Of a stretch of 34,999 nt of DNA, positions 20,667-27,853 are shown in pieces. The stretch's first letter is position 1; each line of letters starts with the position of its first letter. Below the pieces are notes generated by a model. It saw only the letters and a list, made by a program, of their open reading frames with translations. It did no database searches and was not told the origin of the DNA. The DNA is from Terriglobia bacterium (GTDB lineage Bacteria > Acidobacteriota > Terriglobia > UBA7540). The position numbers were made by a program, and so were the translations under genes. Location of the stretch: NCBI GenBank assembly GCA_020072925.1, contig JAIQGA010000054.1, forward strand, positions 1 through 34,999. The letters run 5' to 3'.

Positions 20667-21242
20667 TCACAAGTCGCTTACGAACCTCCAGGCAAAATAC
20701 GCTCCCACCGCGACCCCGCCGATAATGAGGAGATCAGCAATCGTATTCAGAACCTTTGTCCAATCGGTTGCCGGGGTCTGCACGTTTCCTCCACCGCCAA
20801 GAGCATTCGCGATGAGGTTGGCAGCCGAAGGTCCGGTTCCCTGAAAGGTGTTCGATATATCCGCAAGCGTGCTTCCCGTGGACTGACCCTGAACGGTGGC
20901 AACCTGTACGGCCATCTGCGAATTTGCTTTGTTGATCTGACTCGCCAAAAACTGAGGGTCAGTAACTTGTCCTGTGTTGGGGTCAGTCATGCCTCGCGTC
21001 AAATCGGCTGCGTTCGCGGCCTGCAATTCCTTGAGCTGCTGAGGAGAAATCGTTCCATGGTTGATGGCGTAGGTTAAATTGGGGTCTCCGGAGATCAATG
21101 CCCAAGCGGTGTCGCCAAGCCCAGACAAGAAATCCCACCAGCCGTAGTTTGGAAGAAAATCTCCTACACCGCGCACGCCGCGCGACGGCAAAACCTCCAC
21201 AGACAGTGGCCGTCTACCAGGAAAGGGCCGTAGTTTTTGCAT
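20667..21242 (-). CDS. Element protein with C-terminal transmembrane helix, unknown
   Basis: 191 residues, ATG with AAGGAG eight bases upstream. A basic N-terminus (PFPGRRP) is followed by a Trp-rich segment (NYGWWDFLSGLGDTAWALIS), an Ala/Gln/Asn-rich middle that is probably helical, a Gly-rich patch (ALGGGGNV) and a single transmembrane helix at about 165-188 (LLIIGGVAVGAYFAWRFV). Gly-rich low-complexity plus one C-terminal span recalls virion or spanin-like membrane proteins, but nothing specific was recognised. The neighbours are unknown element genes on the same strand. Confidence 0.65.
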   Translation of the reverse strand: MQKLRPFPGRRPLSVEVLPSRGVRGVGDFLPNYGWWDFLSGLGDTAWALISGDPNLTYAINHGTISPQQLKELQAANAADLTRGMTDPNTGQVTDPQFLASQINKANSQMAVQVATVQGQSTGSTLADISNTFQGTGPSAANLIANALGGGGNVQTPATDWTKVLNTIADLLIIGGVAVGAYFAWRFVSDL

Positions 21243-21277
21243 GGTTGCTGCTCCTTCTCTTGGCAGTATTCGGCGGC

Positions 21278-21664
21278 TTAATTGAAGACTTCCCCTGTCG
21301 CTTTGTCGATAATGAACGCCTTGACGGGCAGCTTTTTGCGGCCGGTGCCGCTCCTAACCTGGTAAGTACGGCCGGCAACGTCGAATTCCCAATATTCCTT
21401 ACCCTTGCCGAATGAGAAAAGCCCCCCGCCGCGGGTGATGAGCTTGGCTTTGCCAATCGAGCTTTGCCTGGCGTTCTTCAAACGCAAGCGCTCGCCGTCA
21501 GGGTTCAAGAGCTTCACGTCGCGGAGGTGCTCAGCAACAAACCTTCGAATCTTCGAAACCGCGTCTTCTCGAGAGTTTGCGAACACTCGTAGCTTTGCCA
21601 CGGGTTCGCGGCCCTCGCTCGGATTCTCATGGGGCCGATAGAAGTTTGCGTATACGAATGGCAT
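21278..21664 (-). CDS. Element hypothetical protein, 128 residues
   Basis: The ATG is preceded by a strong AGGAGGT site. The sequence is basic and predicted beta-rich, with aromatic strands (YWEFDVAGRTYQV) and a closing KAFIIDKATGEVF turn. No family was recognised. It is the first of a run of well-initiated minus-strand genes leading into the membrane proteins, with only 35 bp before the next gene, so an operon is likely. Confidence 0.7.
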   Translation of the reverse strand: MPFVYANFYRPHENPSEGREPVAKLRVFANSREDAVSKIRRFVAEHLRDVKLLNPDGERLRLKNARQSSIGKAKLITRGGGLFSFGKGKEYWEFDVAGRTYQVRSGTGRKKLPVKAFIIDKATGEVFN

Positions 21665-21848
21665 GTACTACCTCCTAACCGGAGATTCAGCCCAAAATGT
21701 TCTAGGCCCCCGCTCCGCAGTAATCAAGGAGCAGCAAGCGTATGAAGTTCCCAAGAGCACGCCCGGTCGGGCTTTTGCCTGATCGTCGTGCTCTTTGGGA
21801 GATGAGTCGCCTGGCTTCGCGCCGTGGCCAGCGAGAAGGCTGACTCCC

Positions 21849-22217
21849 TTAGTCGGTTTCGGCTGGCTCTGGCTCTGGCTCTTCTTCCTCGGGCAGAAGT
21901 TCTTGCATTTCCTTGAGCTTCGCGATGACCTCTTCCCTCGACAATTCAGCATCAAGCGCTTCATCGACGAGGCTAGCAATGTCATCCAAAGTTTCTTGAG
22001 AGTCTTGAAGTTCCTGTTCGACTTTTGACCTTCGAGTGGGCATGGTTCGGCTCCTTGAGGGTGGATTTGCGATTTGGATGTGCCGATGAGCGGCATACTC
22101 GTCAACTGTTTCATCCTCGATCTGGCGCGCGAGCTCTGGGTCATTAAGAACATCCTCGGCAAACTGGACGGCCTTTTCTTTTCGGCTTTTGACCTGCTCG
22201 CGCGTGAATTTCTTCAT
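21849..22217 (-). CDS. Small charged protein with an internal in-frame start
   Basis: 122 residues from the ATG at 22217. The first 52 residues are helical and acidic/basic (RKEKAVQFAEDVLNDPELA), and the later part is a predicted coiled coil ending in a Glu/Pro-rich tail. The ATG at 22217 has no clear Shine-Dalgarno. An in-frame ATG at 22043 has AAGGAG seven bases upstream and would give a 64-residue C-terminal product. It could be one protein with an internal start or two genes fused by loss of a stop. I recall similar small proteins from mobile elements but cannot name a function. Confidence 0.65.
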   Translation of the reverse strand: MKKFTREQVKSRKEKAVQFAEDVLNDPELARQIEDETVDEYAAHRHIQIANPPSRSRTMPTRRSKVEQELQDSQETLDDIASLVDEALDAELSREEVIAKLKEMQELLPEEEEPEPEPAETD

Positions 22218-22320
22218 CGCGTGGGCAGCTTAAGCCAGCCCGAGGTATGTGCGTCAAAGGAAATAAACCCCTGTGTACGGGGAAAAAACCTGAGCGGCCA
22301 AATGCTGGAATCTGCGTAAG

Positions 22321-22878
22321 TTAGGCCTTTGGAAAATGATGGCGATTGGACTGTTCGGAGATTTTTTTCGGTCGCACCCCGAGACCGCGTCTGGCGTGAA
22401 GTGCCTTTCTCAAATTTTCGGATTGGTGCTTTTTTTCTTCCATAGTCAAAGTGACGAACCCTGGAATGCACGCTGGGCAAACACGGTGCTCAAAAATGTA
22501 TTCCCAATAGTCACTTGGGTCGGACTGCCTCATCTTCTCGGGTTTCATTTCCTCTGAAAATATCGAGAGGGCCTTGTCGATTCGAGGTTCTTTGGGACGG
22601 CCCCCACGGTGCAAGGAGCGCCGAAGGATCTTCGCAACCTGCGGACGTGCTCCGCCGGCGATTCTTCTTTTGATTTTCTCCGATTCTCGGTTGACCAGGT
22701 GTACAAGCCCAAGCCAGGCTTTGCGCCTGACTCCGATTAAATCGCGTCTGGTGGCAGCTTGGAGTTTTTGCGAAGAGGGGCTATATAGAAGGAGACGCAA
22801 TGACCGCCTTCCGATCGGACCCAGCTCGGCGAAAAGGCATTGAGCGGCGAGAAACAAGCCCTCAGGGTCACAACGCAA
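22321..22878 (-). CDS. Element hypothetical protein with a C-terminal Cys pair, start uncertain
   Basis: An open frame of up to 185 residues. The only upstream start is a TTG at 22878 without a good ribosome-binding site, and the first internal Met is more than 100 residues in, so the start or even the frame may be wrong near the 5' end. The overlapping frame 22737-22949 has an ATG (22934) and could be joined by a frameshift. The middle is strongly basic (SEKIKRRIAGGARPQVAKIL); the end has CPACIPGF and a basic tail. It is possibly a nucleic-acid-binding protein; no family was recognised. Confidence 0.45.
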   Translation of the reverse strand: MRCDPEGLFLAAQCLFAELGPIGRRSLRLLLYSPSSQKLQAATRRDLIGVRRKAWLGLVHLVNRESEKIKRRIAGGARPQVAKILRRSLHRGGRPKEPRIDKALSIFSEEMKPEKMRQSDPSDYWEYIFEHRVCPACIPGFVTLTMEEKKHQSENLRKALHARRGLGVRPKKISEQSNRHHFPKA

Positions 22879-23046
22879 GTAATTAGTTGCCCGAACATCT
22901 CACCGGAACATCCAAATTGTTCTGCGCTCATTTCGCGTTTCCAAAACAAATGTGCGAAAACCTAGAAAAATGCGAAAACTCCTGCATCTTCAGGGTTGCA
23001 AAACCTTGAAAAAGACAGCACGCCGAACATTGAAAAACGACGCAGC

Positions 23047-23754
23047 TCAGCATCCACGGCTCGCTTTTACGAAAAGGAATGTGATCTTGTCGGCATCTCT
23101 GGTTAGTGTGTCCAAGATTTTCTGGGACACGATCTCCCGCATCGCAGGTTCTTCAAAAGGTTCGTGCTGAGGGACCTCGGAGATTAGGGCTTCCCTCACT
23201 CTTTGCATTTCCTCTGGGGGCAGGTATCCACTCACCAAAGAAATTCCGTACGCGAGCCATCGCGACCGAAACTGGGCAACCTGCCTTTCTGCTCGCTTCC
23301 CAGCCTTCTGCTTGGCGTTCTCAGCTTTCAAGGTTTCGCGTTGAAGCTTCAGTTTTTCTTTTTCGAGCAATATCGCTTCGCGCTGCGAGTCAGCCTCATC
23401 GCGTCTGGCGTGTGCTTCAGCCTCTTGTTCGTCGTTCAATTTGGCAATTTCCCGCTGCTGCGCCATGATCTGCCTCTGCAGCTGAAGGCGTTTGAGTTCT
23501 TCCTCCTTCTCGCGTAAACCAGAAGAGTCAAGTCGCTCGCCTCGATCGGCTACACGCCGTGTGCTTTCGGGCGCAATCCGAACATGACCGCCGGGTGTGC
23601 GGAAATAGTCGAGCTCGCCGGCGGTAACCATCCTTCGTACCGTGGGAGGCGACACTCCAAGCAAAGCGGCAGCCTGGCTGACAGAGAGAGAAGCGCCCGG
23701 AGGTTTATCCGGTGAGGTTTTTCTTGAAACGGGCCGTTTCCTCTTTTTTTTCAC
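23047..23754 (-). CDS. Excisionase/MerR-like HTH protein with long coiled coil
   Basis: 235 residues from a GTG at 23754 with GGGAG eight bases upstream. After a Lys/Arg-rich start, residues 22-65 form a MerR/excisionase-type winged HTH (SVSQAAALLGVSPPTVRRMV and YFRTPGGHVRI). Residues 80-155 are a charged coiled coil rich in Glu, Lys and Gln. The C-terminal 80 residues are globular and unrecognised. The gene starts 30 bp from the iteron dyad, so it may bind there as an initiator, a partition-like factor or a repressor. This role is inferred from position only. Confidence 0.8.
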   Translation of the reverse strand: MKKKRKRPVSRKTSPDKPPGASLSVSQAAALLGVSPPTVRRMVTAGELDYFRTPGGHVRIAPESTRRVADRGERLDSSGLREKEEELKRLQLQRQIMAQQREIAKLNDEQEAEAHARRDEADSQREAILLEKEKLKLQRETLKAENAKQKAGKRAERQVAQFRSRWLAYGISLVSGYLPPEEMQRVREALISEVPQHEPFEEPAMREIVSQKILDTLTRDADKITFLFVKASRGC

Positions 23755-23783
23755 CTTAGCGGCTCCCCCATCTCTTTTTTTGC

Positions 23784-24019
23784 GGGGACACCGGGGACAC
23801 TGGGGACACTATCTCCCAATGCGTTGACTTCGCTGCGGTTGTAGCTTTTGAGGTTTGTCCCCGGTCGCTGTTTTGCACCGGGGACAAGCGGGGACAAAAC
23901 CCTATTTTGTCCCCGGTGTCCCCGGTGCCATTTCCCGCAGTGGGGACAAGTCCTGAAACGCGAAGTGCACGGCCTTTCAATGGGTTATGAATATTGTCCC
24001 CGCTGTCCCCGCTGTCCCC
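23784..24019. repeat. Twelve-heptamer symmetric dyad, candidate replication origin
   Basis: GGGGACA starts at 23784, 23793, 23802, 23880, 23890 and 23942; its complement TGTCCCC starts at 23856, 23908, 23917, 23995, 24004 and 24013. Tandem units are mostly 9 bp apart, about one helical turn. The order is three forward, one reverse, two forward, two reverse, one forward, three reverse, symmetric about 23901-23902. It lies between the primase-helicase stop and the HTH/coiled-coil gene and has the features of an iteron-type origin. Confidence 0.85.
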
Positions 24020-24044
24020 ACCTGAAAATGTTATGCCGTGCATT

Positions 24045-26531
24045 TCAAGTCTCCAAAATGGCTGATTTAATTGCATAGACGCGGGTCTTTTCGACTTCCG
24101 GCAGACGGACTTGTAGAGTCAGACGTCCGGCGTCGCAGACTAAGAACCCGCGATCTGCTAGCGTGTGGGCTACCATCTGATAGTCGAAGCCATTACAGAC
24201 TTCGCCCTTGAATACTTCGGACAACACCAAGTACTCTGTCTCGCCCTGAGGGTTCTCACGTTTGAATCCAGCCCGATTTACCACCCGCTCTGGAATTTCC
24301 TGGCCAATGCCTGTGCGACGCGGGAGAACCGATTGGAATCGACTCGCACCGTGCGCCTCAATGAAGGCCCGGACTTGCCGTACTCCAGCTTCACTGTCGG
24401 CCAAACCAATTGTTCCGCGAGCTTCAATCCATTCGACGAGACAACACGATGCGGCATTCTTCGCTTCGCCTCGTTGCCAACCTGTGAGTCCGATGTCGGT
24501 CGCCAATTCGCCGGCTGCTGCTGCCAGTGCGAACCGGCCGGCCGCTCGCCTCACTTCCCCCGAGGAAGATGGCGGCAAATTGCCAGCCAAGAACTCGGTG
24601 CGGAAATTGCCAATTCGATCCTCAACCCCTGGTCGGTTGCCAGTCACGTACTCAAGGAATCGTCGGATCGGCTTCCCGTAAAACATCTTACTGGCATCGC
24701 GCAAATGGCGTGAAAGCGCTTCACTGCTTTCAAACCCATGTAAATCTTCGAAAATACCCATCTGCGCTCCAGCATCAGCAGAAATATTAACTAATCGGAT
24801 ATCGGCGCCCGCACGTGTATGTTTCCCGCCTGATTCAGAGTGTTGGCTAAGCGTAATCTCTCCCGAAGAAATAAACAGTGTGGTCCAGCTGAGACGTTGC
24901 CGCAGGCCCAGTGTCTTTGTCATTCTTTGCTTGCCCTGACCATTCGCGAGCAAGTACAAGCTCTCAGTCGCCTCACGGGAGTCGAGTTGAGAAATCTCAT
25001 CCAAGCAGCCAAGGGAATCATTGTGCAGGTCCCCAAAGGCTTCTAAGCCATTGACGGTGGTCCGCCAAGACTCCACAAAGCCATTGCGACCGCCCCCGCC
25101 CCACACCGAGCCGGCAACCAGCAATGCCGTGGTCTTCCCAGTCGAACTTGTACCGTGGAGGTGAAAACCTCCGGAATCATCTTTTGAGAGTCGAAGTAAT
25201 GGTGCTGCAAAGGCGCATGAGACGAGAAAGACCAAACGCGAATTGCCAGAGCAGAGTTGACCCACATTTTTCGTCCACTCATCTAGAGACCCGCACTCAT
25301 TGAAAAAGTGCTGTGTGTCCAGCGGCGACTGAAAAACGAGTCCTTGGTCGTTGGGGCTTAGTCCAATCGTGGAATCAGGAAACACGAACACGCGATCATG
25401 CCAGCCTAACCTGGAAACGCAACGATACTCGTCGCCTGCCCCTGCCAAGAGCGCCATCGGCATTGCCCAGAAATGCTCCCGCTCACCGTCGGACCATTTC
25501 AATAAGCGGCCCCATCCTTCTCCCTGGTCATTCCTGGTTGCGGCAACGATCTCCAGCGGCGAGCATATACGGATTGGTTCGTTGTCCGCATTCGGGTCCG
25601 TGTAGTACACCCCATCATCGACAACGCGAAACCGTGTCGCATCGGCGTGTGGTATGGCCTTGCGGGATTCACTGCATTCGTTCGGCAAAAACCGCTTGCT
25701 CCATTCCGCCAGTCGGCGAGTGTCCAGACTTGGGGCCTGAGAAATGAGTTCCTCAATCTTCTCGCGTGTCCCACCCATCATTTCCCAGTCGCATACATCG
25801 CCCTTCGGGGGAAGGTTTGGCAGTTCAAGTATTCGAACTGAACCAGCCACCGGAAGGAGATTTTGAGCTATCGAAAGCGCATGGCGCATTCCTGCTTCGT
25901 CATTGTCCGGCAAGATCACGCTCTCGCGGGTTTTGAAGTAAACGGAAAATTCGGATAGCCACTTACCCGCTCCTTCGGAATTGCACGTCGCCGCATATCC
26001 CCAGCTCTTCAGTAGCTCAGCCTTCTTTTCGCCCTCGGAAATCAAGACCCGCTGAGCTTTCATCAGGTCGGGAAGGTGATAGGGAACGCGGTGCGCGTCG
26101 CCCAAACCTTTAACCCACTTCCCCTGATCCCCCGGATGTTCTATGACGAAACTTTTTCCAGAGGATGATTCGATGCGCAGTACCCGGTACACTGGCCGGC
26201 CATTCCCGTTTTCATATACAAAGGTTCCGGTGACTTCGCGCTTTGGTTTCGTAGGCAACGGGCGACCGACTATTCTGAATACTGAATCGAGCGCGTCTCG
26301 AAACCGAAGGTTGGATAACTCCATTTCCAGTCCAATCAAACCCCCTCCGCGTGCGCATTTTGAATGGCAGTACCATCTGCCCGTTGCAGGTTCAACCGAG
26401 AAAGAATCGCGCTGCCCTTGATGTATCGGGCAAGGTCCGCGGAGTTCCTTGCCCATGTGCTTGAGCCTCGGGACTCGGTTCTTGAAATAGCGCGTGATCT
26501 CACCACCCGAGAATTCCACCGCTCTACTCAA
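24045..26531 (-). CDS. Primase-helicase with CHC2 zinc finger, Toprim and DUF927-like ATPase
   Basis: 828 residues from a TTG at 26531, chosen because GGAGG lies five bases upstream and the TTG overlaps the TGA of the preceding gene; the longer frame to 26687 has no such support. Residues 34-60 hold a CHC2-type zinc finger (CPIH...WYCHSKC) as in DnaG-like primases. A Toprim domain follows (LISEGEKKAELL, ILPDNDEAG). The C-terminal half is a DUF927/superfamily 3-like ATPase with Walker A GTSSTGKTT and Walker B-like LGCLDEIS. It should prime and unwind DNA at the element origin, and the putative iteron dyad lies 25 bp beyond its stop codon. All key motifs are intact. Confidence 0.92.
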   Translation of the reverse strand: MSRAVEFSGGEITRYFKNRVPRLKHMGKELRGPCPIHQGQRDSFSVEPATGRWYCHSKCARGGGLIGLEMELSNLRFRDALDSVFRIVGRPLPTKPKREVTGTFVYENGNGRPVYRVLRIESSSGKSFVIEHPGDQGKWVKGLGDAHRVPYHLPDLMKAQRVLISEGEKKAELLKSWGYAATCNSEGAGKWLSEFSVYFKTRESVILPDNDEAGMRHALSIAQNLLPVAGSVRILELPNLPPKGDVCDWEMMGGTREKIEELISQAPSLDTRRLAEWSKRFLPNECSESRKAIPHADATRFRVVDDGVYYTDPNADNEPIRICSPLEIVAATRNDQGEGWGRLLKWSDGEREHFWAMPMALLAGAGDEYRCVSRLGWHDRVFVFPDSTIGLSPNDQGLVFQSPLDTQHFFNECGSLDEWTKNVGQLCSGNSRLVFLVSCAFAAPLLRLSKDDSGGFHLHGTSSTGKTTALLVAGSVWGGGGRNGFVESWRTTVNGLEAFGDLHNDSLGCLDEISQLDSREATESLYLLANGQGKQRMTKTLGLRQRLSWTTLFISSGEITLSQHSESGGKHTRAGADIRLVNISADAGAQMGIFEDLHGFESSEALSRHLRDASKMFYGKPIRRFLEYVTGNRPGVEDRIGNFRTEFLAGNLPPSSSGEVRRAAGRFALAAAAGELATDIGLTGWQRGEAKNAASCCLVEWIEARGTIGLADSEAGVRQVRAFIEAHGASRFQSVLPRRTGIGQEIPERVVNRAGFKRENPQGETEYLVLSEVFKGEVCNGFDYQMVAHTLADRGFLVCDAGRLTLQVRLPEVEKTRVYAIKSAILET

Positions 26532-26869
26532 TTTCGCCTCCGCAAGTAGAGCATCGCGAAAATATAGTGATGTTGCAACGCGCGCACATAATAGGCGAGG
26601 AATGAAGGCACCACATCGGCAAGCCTGGCGACTGTGAAGCGGCGCCCTCGGAATTCGAGAATCGCGAGGGCAATCATTCTGTGCCACTCGTCGCAGAAAT
26701 CTTCCGGCTTAAGATCCCCGAGGGCTTCCGGTGTGCCAAAAGCAATGGCAGCACCAAGGAGCAACCTTTCGGTTTCGAGAGCGGTTACGCCCTCATCATG
26801 GGGTCGCGAAACTTGTAACAAGCGAGGATGTCTGATAGGATGGTTTTCCATACCGAATCCCGAAAGCAT
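26528..26869 (-). CDS. Stand-alone DnaB N-terminal-domain-like protein
   Basis: 113 residues from the ATG at 26869, or 107 from the ATG at 26851. The segment PHDEGVTALETERLLLGAAI resembles the PHxEEAE...LLGA opening of replicative helicase DnaB, and the rest is helical (DFCDEWHRMIALAILEF). No ATPase domain follows; the ATPase is in the next gene, whose start overlaps this stop codon. It may act as a primase- or helicase-loading subunit. An 8-bp hairpin (GGCGACGC/GCGTCGCC, 26875-26896) sits just ahead of the first ATG and could limit translation. Confidence 0.72.
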   Translation of the reverse strand: MLSGFGMENHPIRHPRLLQVSRPHDEGVTALETERLLLGAAIAFGTPEALGDLKPEDFCDEWHRMIALAILEFRGRRFTVARLADVVPSFLAYYVRALQHHYIFAMLYLRRRN

Positions 26870-26930
26870 TTCCAGGCGACGCTGGCCGGCGTCGCCCTTT
26901 CGCTTTTTGCCGACGCGATGCTCGCGGGAG

Positions 26931-27128
26931 CTATTTGCGCCTCTTCTTCGCGCCAGGACCGTTCATTCCTTCGCTTACCAATCTTCGAAGGGCCTCGGGA
27001 GTCACGCAGACACGCCGGCCGAGCCGTACAGGCACAAGTTTGCCCTGTGCGATCCATTTTCTGAGAGTCCACGGAGAGAGACTCACCGTAGCGGCTGCTT
27101 CAGCTATGCTCAGTGCAATCTTTTCCAT
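26931..27128 (-). CDS. Excisionase-like (Xis/AlpA-type) HTH protein
   Basis: 65 residues, ATG with AAGGAG upstream. It is almost entirely one MerR-like winged HTH: LSIAEAAATVSLSPWTLRKW, then GKLVPVRLGRRVCVTPEAL, followed by a Lys/Arg tail. Proteins of this size next to tyrosine integrases act as recombination directionality factors or as repressors. It is transcribed away from the integrase operon from a promoter that overlaps the integrase-operon promoter, so it is well placed to control that switch. Confidence 0.88.
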   Translation of the reverse strand: MEKIALSIAEAAATVSLSPWTLRKWIAQGKLVPVRLGRRVCVTPEALRRLVSEGMNGPGAKKRRK

Positions 27129-27149
27129 ATTGGGTCTCCTTCGACACTC

Positions 27150-27177
27150 ATAGTACTTGACAATCCTTTTCAGTCAA
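27150..27177 (-). promoter_or_regulatory. Promoter of the Xis-like gene (overlaps the divergent promoter)
   Basis: Minus strand TTGACT at 27177-27172, a 16-bp spacer, TACTAT at 27155-27150. It lies wholly within or against the plus-strand promoter at 27157-27185, so RNA polymerase can occupy only one at a time. Confidence 0.7.
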
Positions 27178-27185
27178 AATACAAT
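27157..27185 (+). promoter_or_regulatory. Promoter of the integrase operon, probably leaderless
   Basis: TTGACA at 27157-27162, a 17-bp spacer, TACAAT at 27180-27185. The first ATG (27192) is seven bases past the -10 box, about where transcription should begin, and no Shine-Dalgarno is present, so the first message is probably leaderless. Confidence 0.8.
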
Positions 27186-27191
27186 GTTGGT

Positions 27192-27845
27192 ATGGCTAAA
27201 CGACTAAGGCATGTGTCACGTGAATACTTCGGCGAACGAGAAGCGCATGACATCATCGAGTGGATGAACGAATTTGGAAGCACGCGCCGTGGTCGGCCTG
27301 TCCTGAGGCTCTGGGAAGCATACAACCGCTACGTGCAGTTCCTGCTTACCAATGTCCAGGAAGTCCGCGCCGTCATCGGGAAAGAGATTGGCGTGCGTCC
27401 TGAAGTTTCCCCGGTGCTTGACCGCAAGGCGGAACAGCACTTTAGGCAGCTCGACGAGAGAGAGAATCGGGAATTTCGCCGAAAGGCGGCAAAGGCCTGG
27501 GAACAATGCCACGCGACTGCCACAGAGGAGCATTTTGCTTTCGAGTTTCTTCGACGGATCACCCCTCAACACCTATTAGTCCCCAAGCCGAGACAAGCGT
27601 TGGAACGAAAGACGGCAGGTCAGGCAGCTTTTGAGCTGTATGTTCTGAGTCATCAACCTGCATTTCACAAAATCCGGCAGTGTCAAACCTGCCGAAGATT
27701 CTTCTATGCCCGTTTCAAGCACAAGAAGTTCTGCTCGGTGAAATGCCAGCAGAAGTATTACAAGCAAAGTCCAGAATGGAAGGCTTATCGGGCCGGTTGG
27801 ATGAGGACACACCGCGTTATACTGAAAACTAAGAACGTGAAATGA
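27192..27845 (+). CDS. Zinc-finger protein encoded ahead of the integrase
   Basis: 217 residues from the ATG at 27192; the open frame extends back to 26634, but that part is antisense to other genes and upstream of the promoter. The C-terminal 60 residues contain a treble-clef-like zinc motif (CQTCRRFFYARFKHKKFCSV, then KC), similar to CGNR-type fingers, followed by a basic Tyr/Lys/Arg tail. The N-terminal part is helical. It is probably a DNA-binding regulator or an accessory recombination protein. It is followed after eight bases by the integrase start, so the two are co-transcribed. Confidence 0.8.
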   Translation: MAKRLRHVSREYFGEREAHDIIEWMNEFGSTRRGRPVLRLWEAYNRYVQFLLTNVQEVRAVIGKEIGVRPEVSPVLDRKAEQHFRQLDERENREFRRKAAKAWEQCHATATEEHFAFEFLRRITPQHLLVPKPRQALERKTAGQAAFELYVLSHQPAFHKIRQCQTCRRFFYARFKHKKFCSVKCQQKYYKQSPEWKAYRAGWMRTHRVILKTKNVK

Positions 27846-27853
27846 GGTGAACC

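Noticed and set aside
21668-22162. 164-residue minus-strand frame overlapping the small charged protein
   Set aside because: Low-complexity shadow of the 21849-22217 gene without a ribosome-binding site.
22214-22480. 88-residue minus-strand frame
   Set aside because: Overlaps the 3' end of the 22321-22878 gene, has an unlikely composition and no ribosome-binding site.
23784-24019. CRISPR-like array
   Set aside because: The repeats are 7 bp, in both orientations and mostly 9 bp apart, without spacers or cas genes; they fit iterons.
26634-27191. N-terminal extension of the zinc-finger protein
   Set aside because: It lies antisense to the DnaB-N-like and Xis-like genes and upstream of the mapped-looking promoter; the ATG at 27192 fits better.
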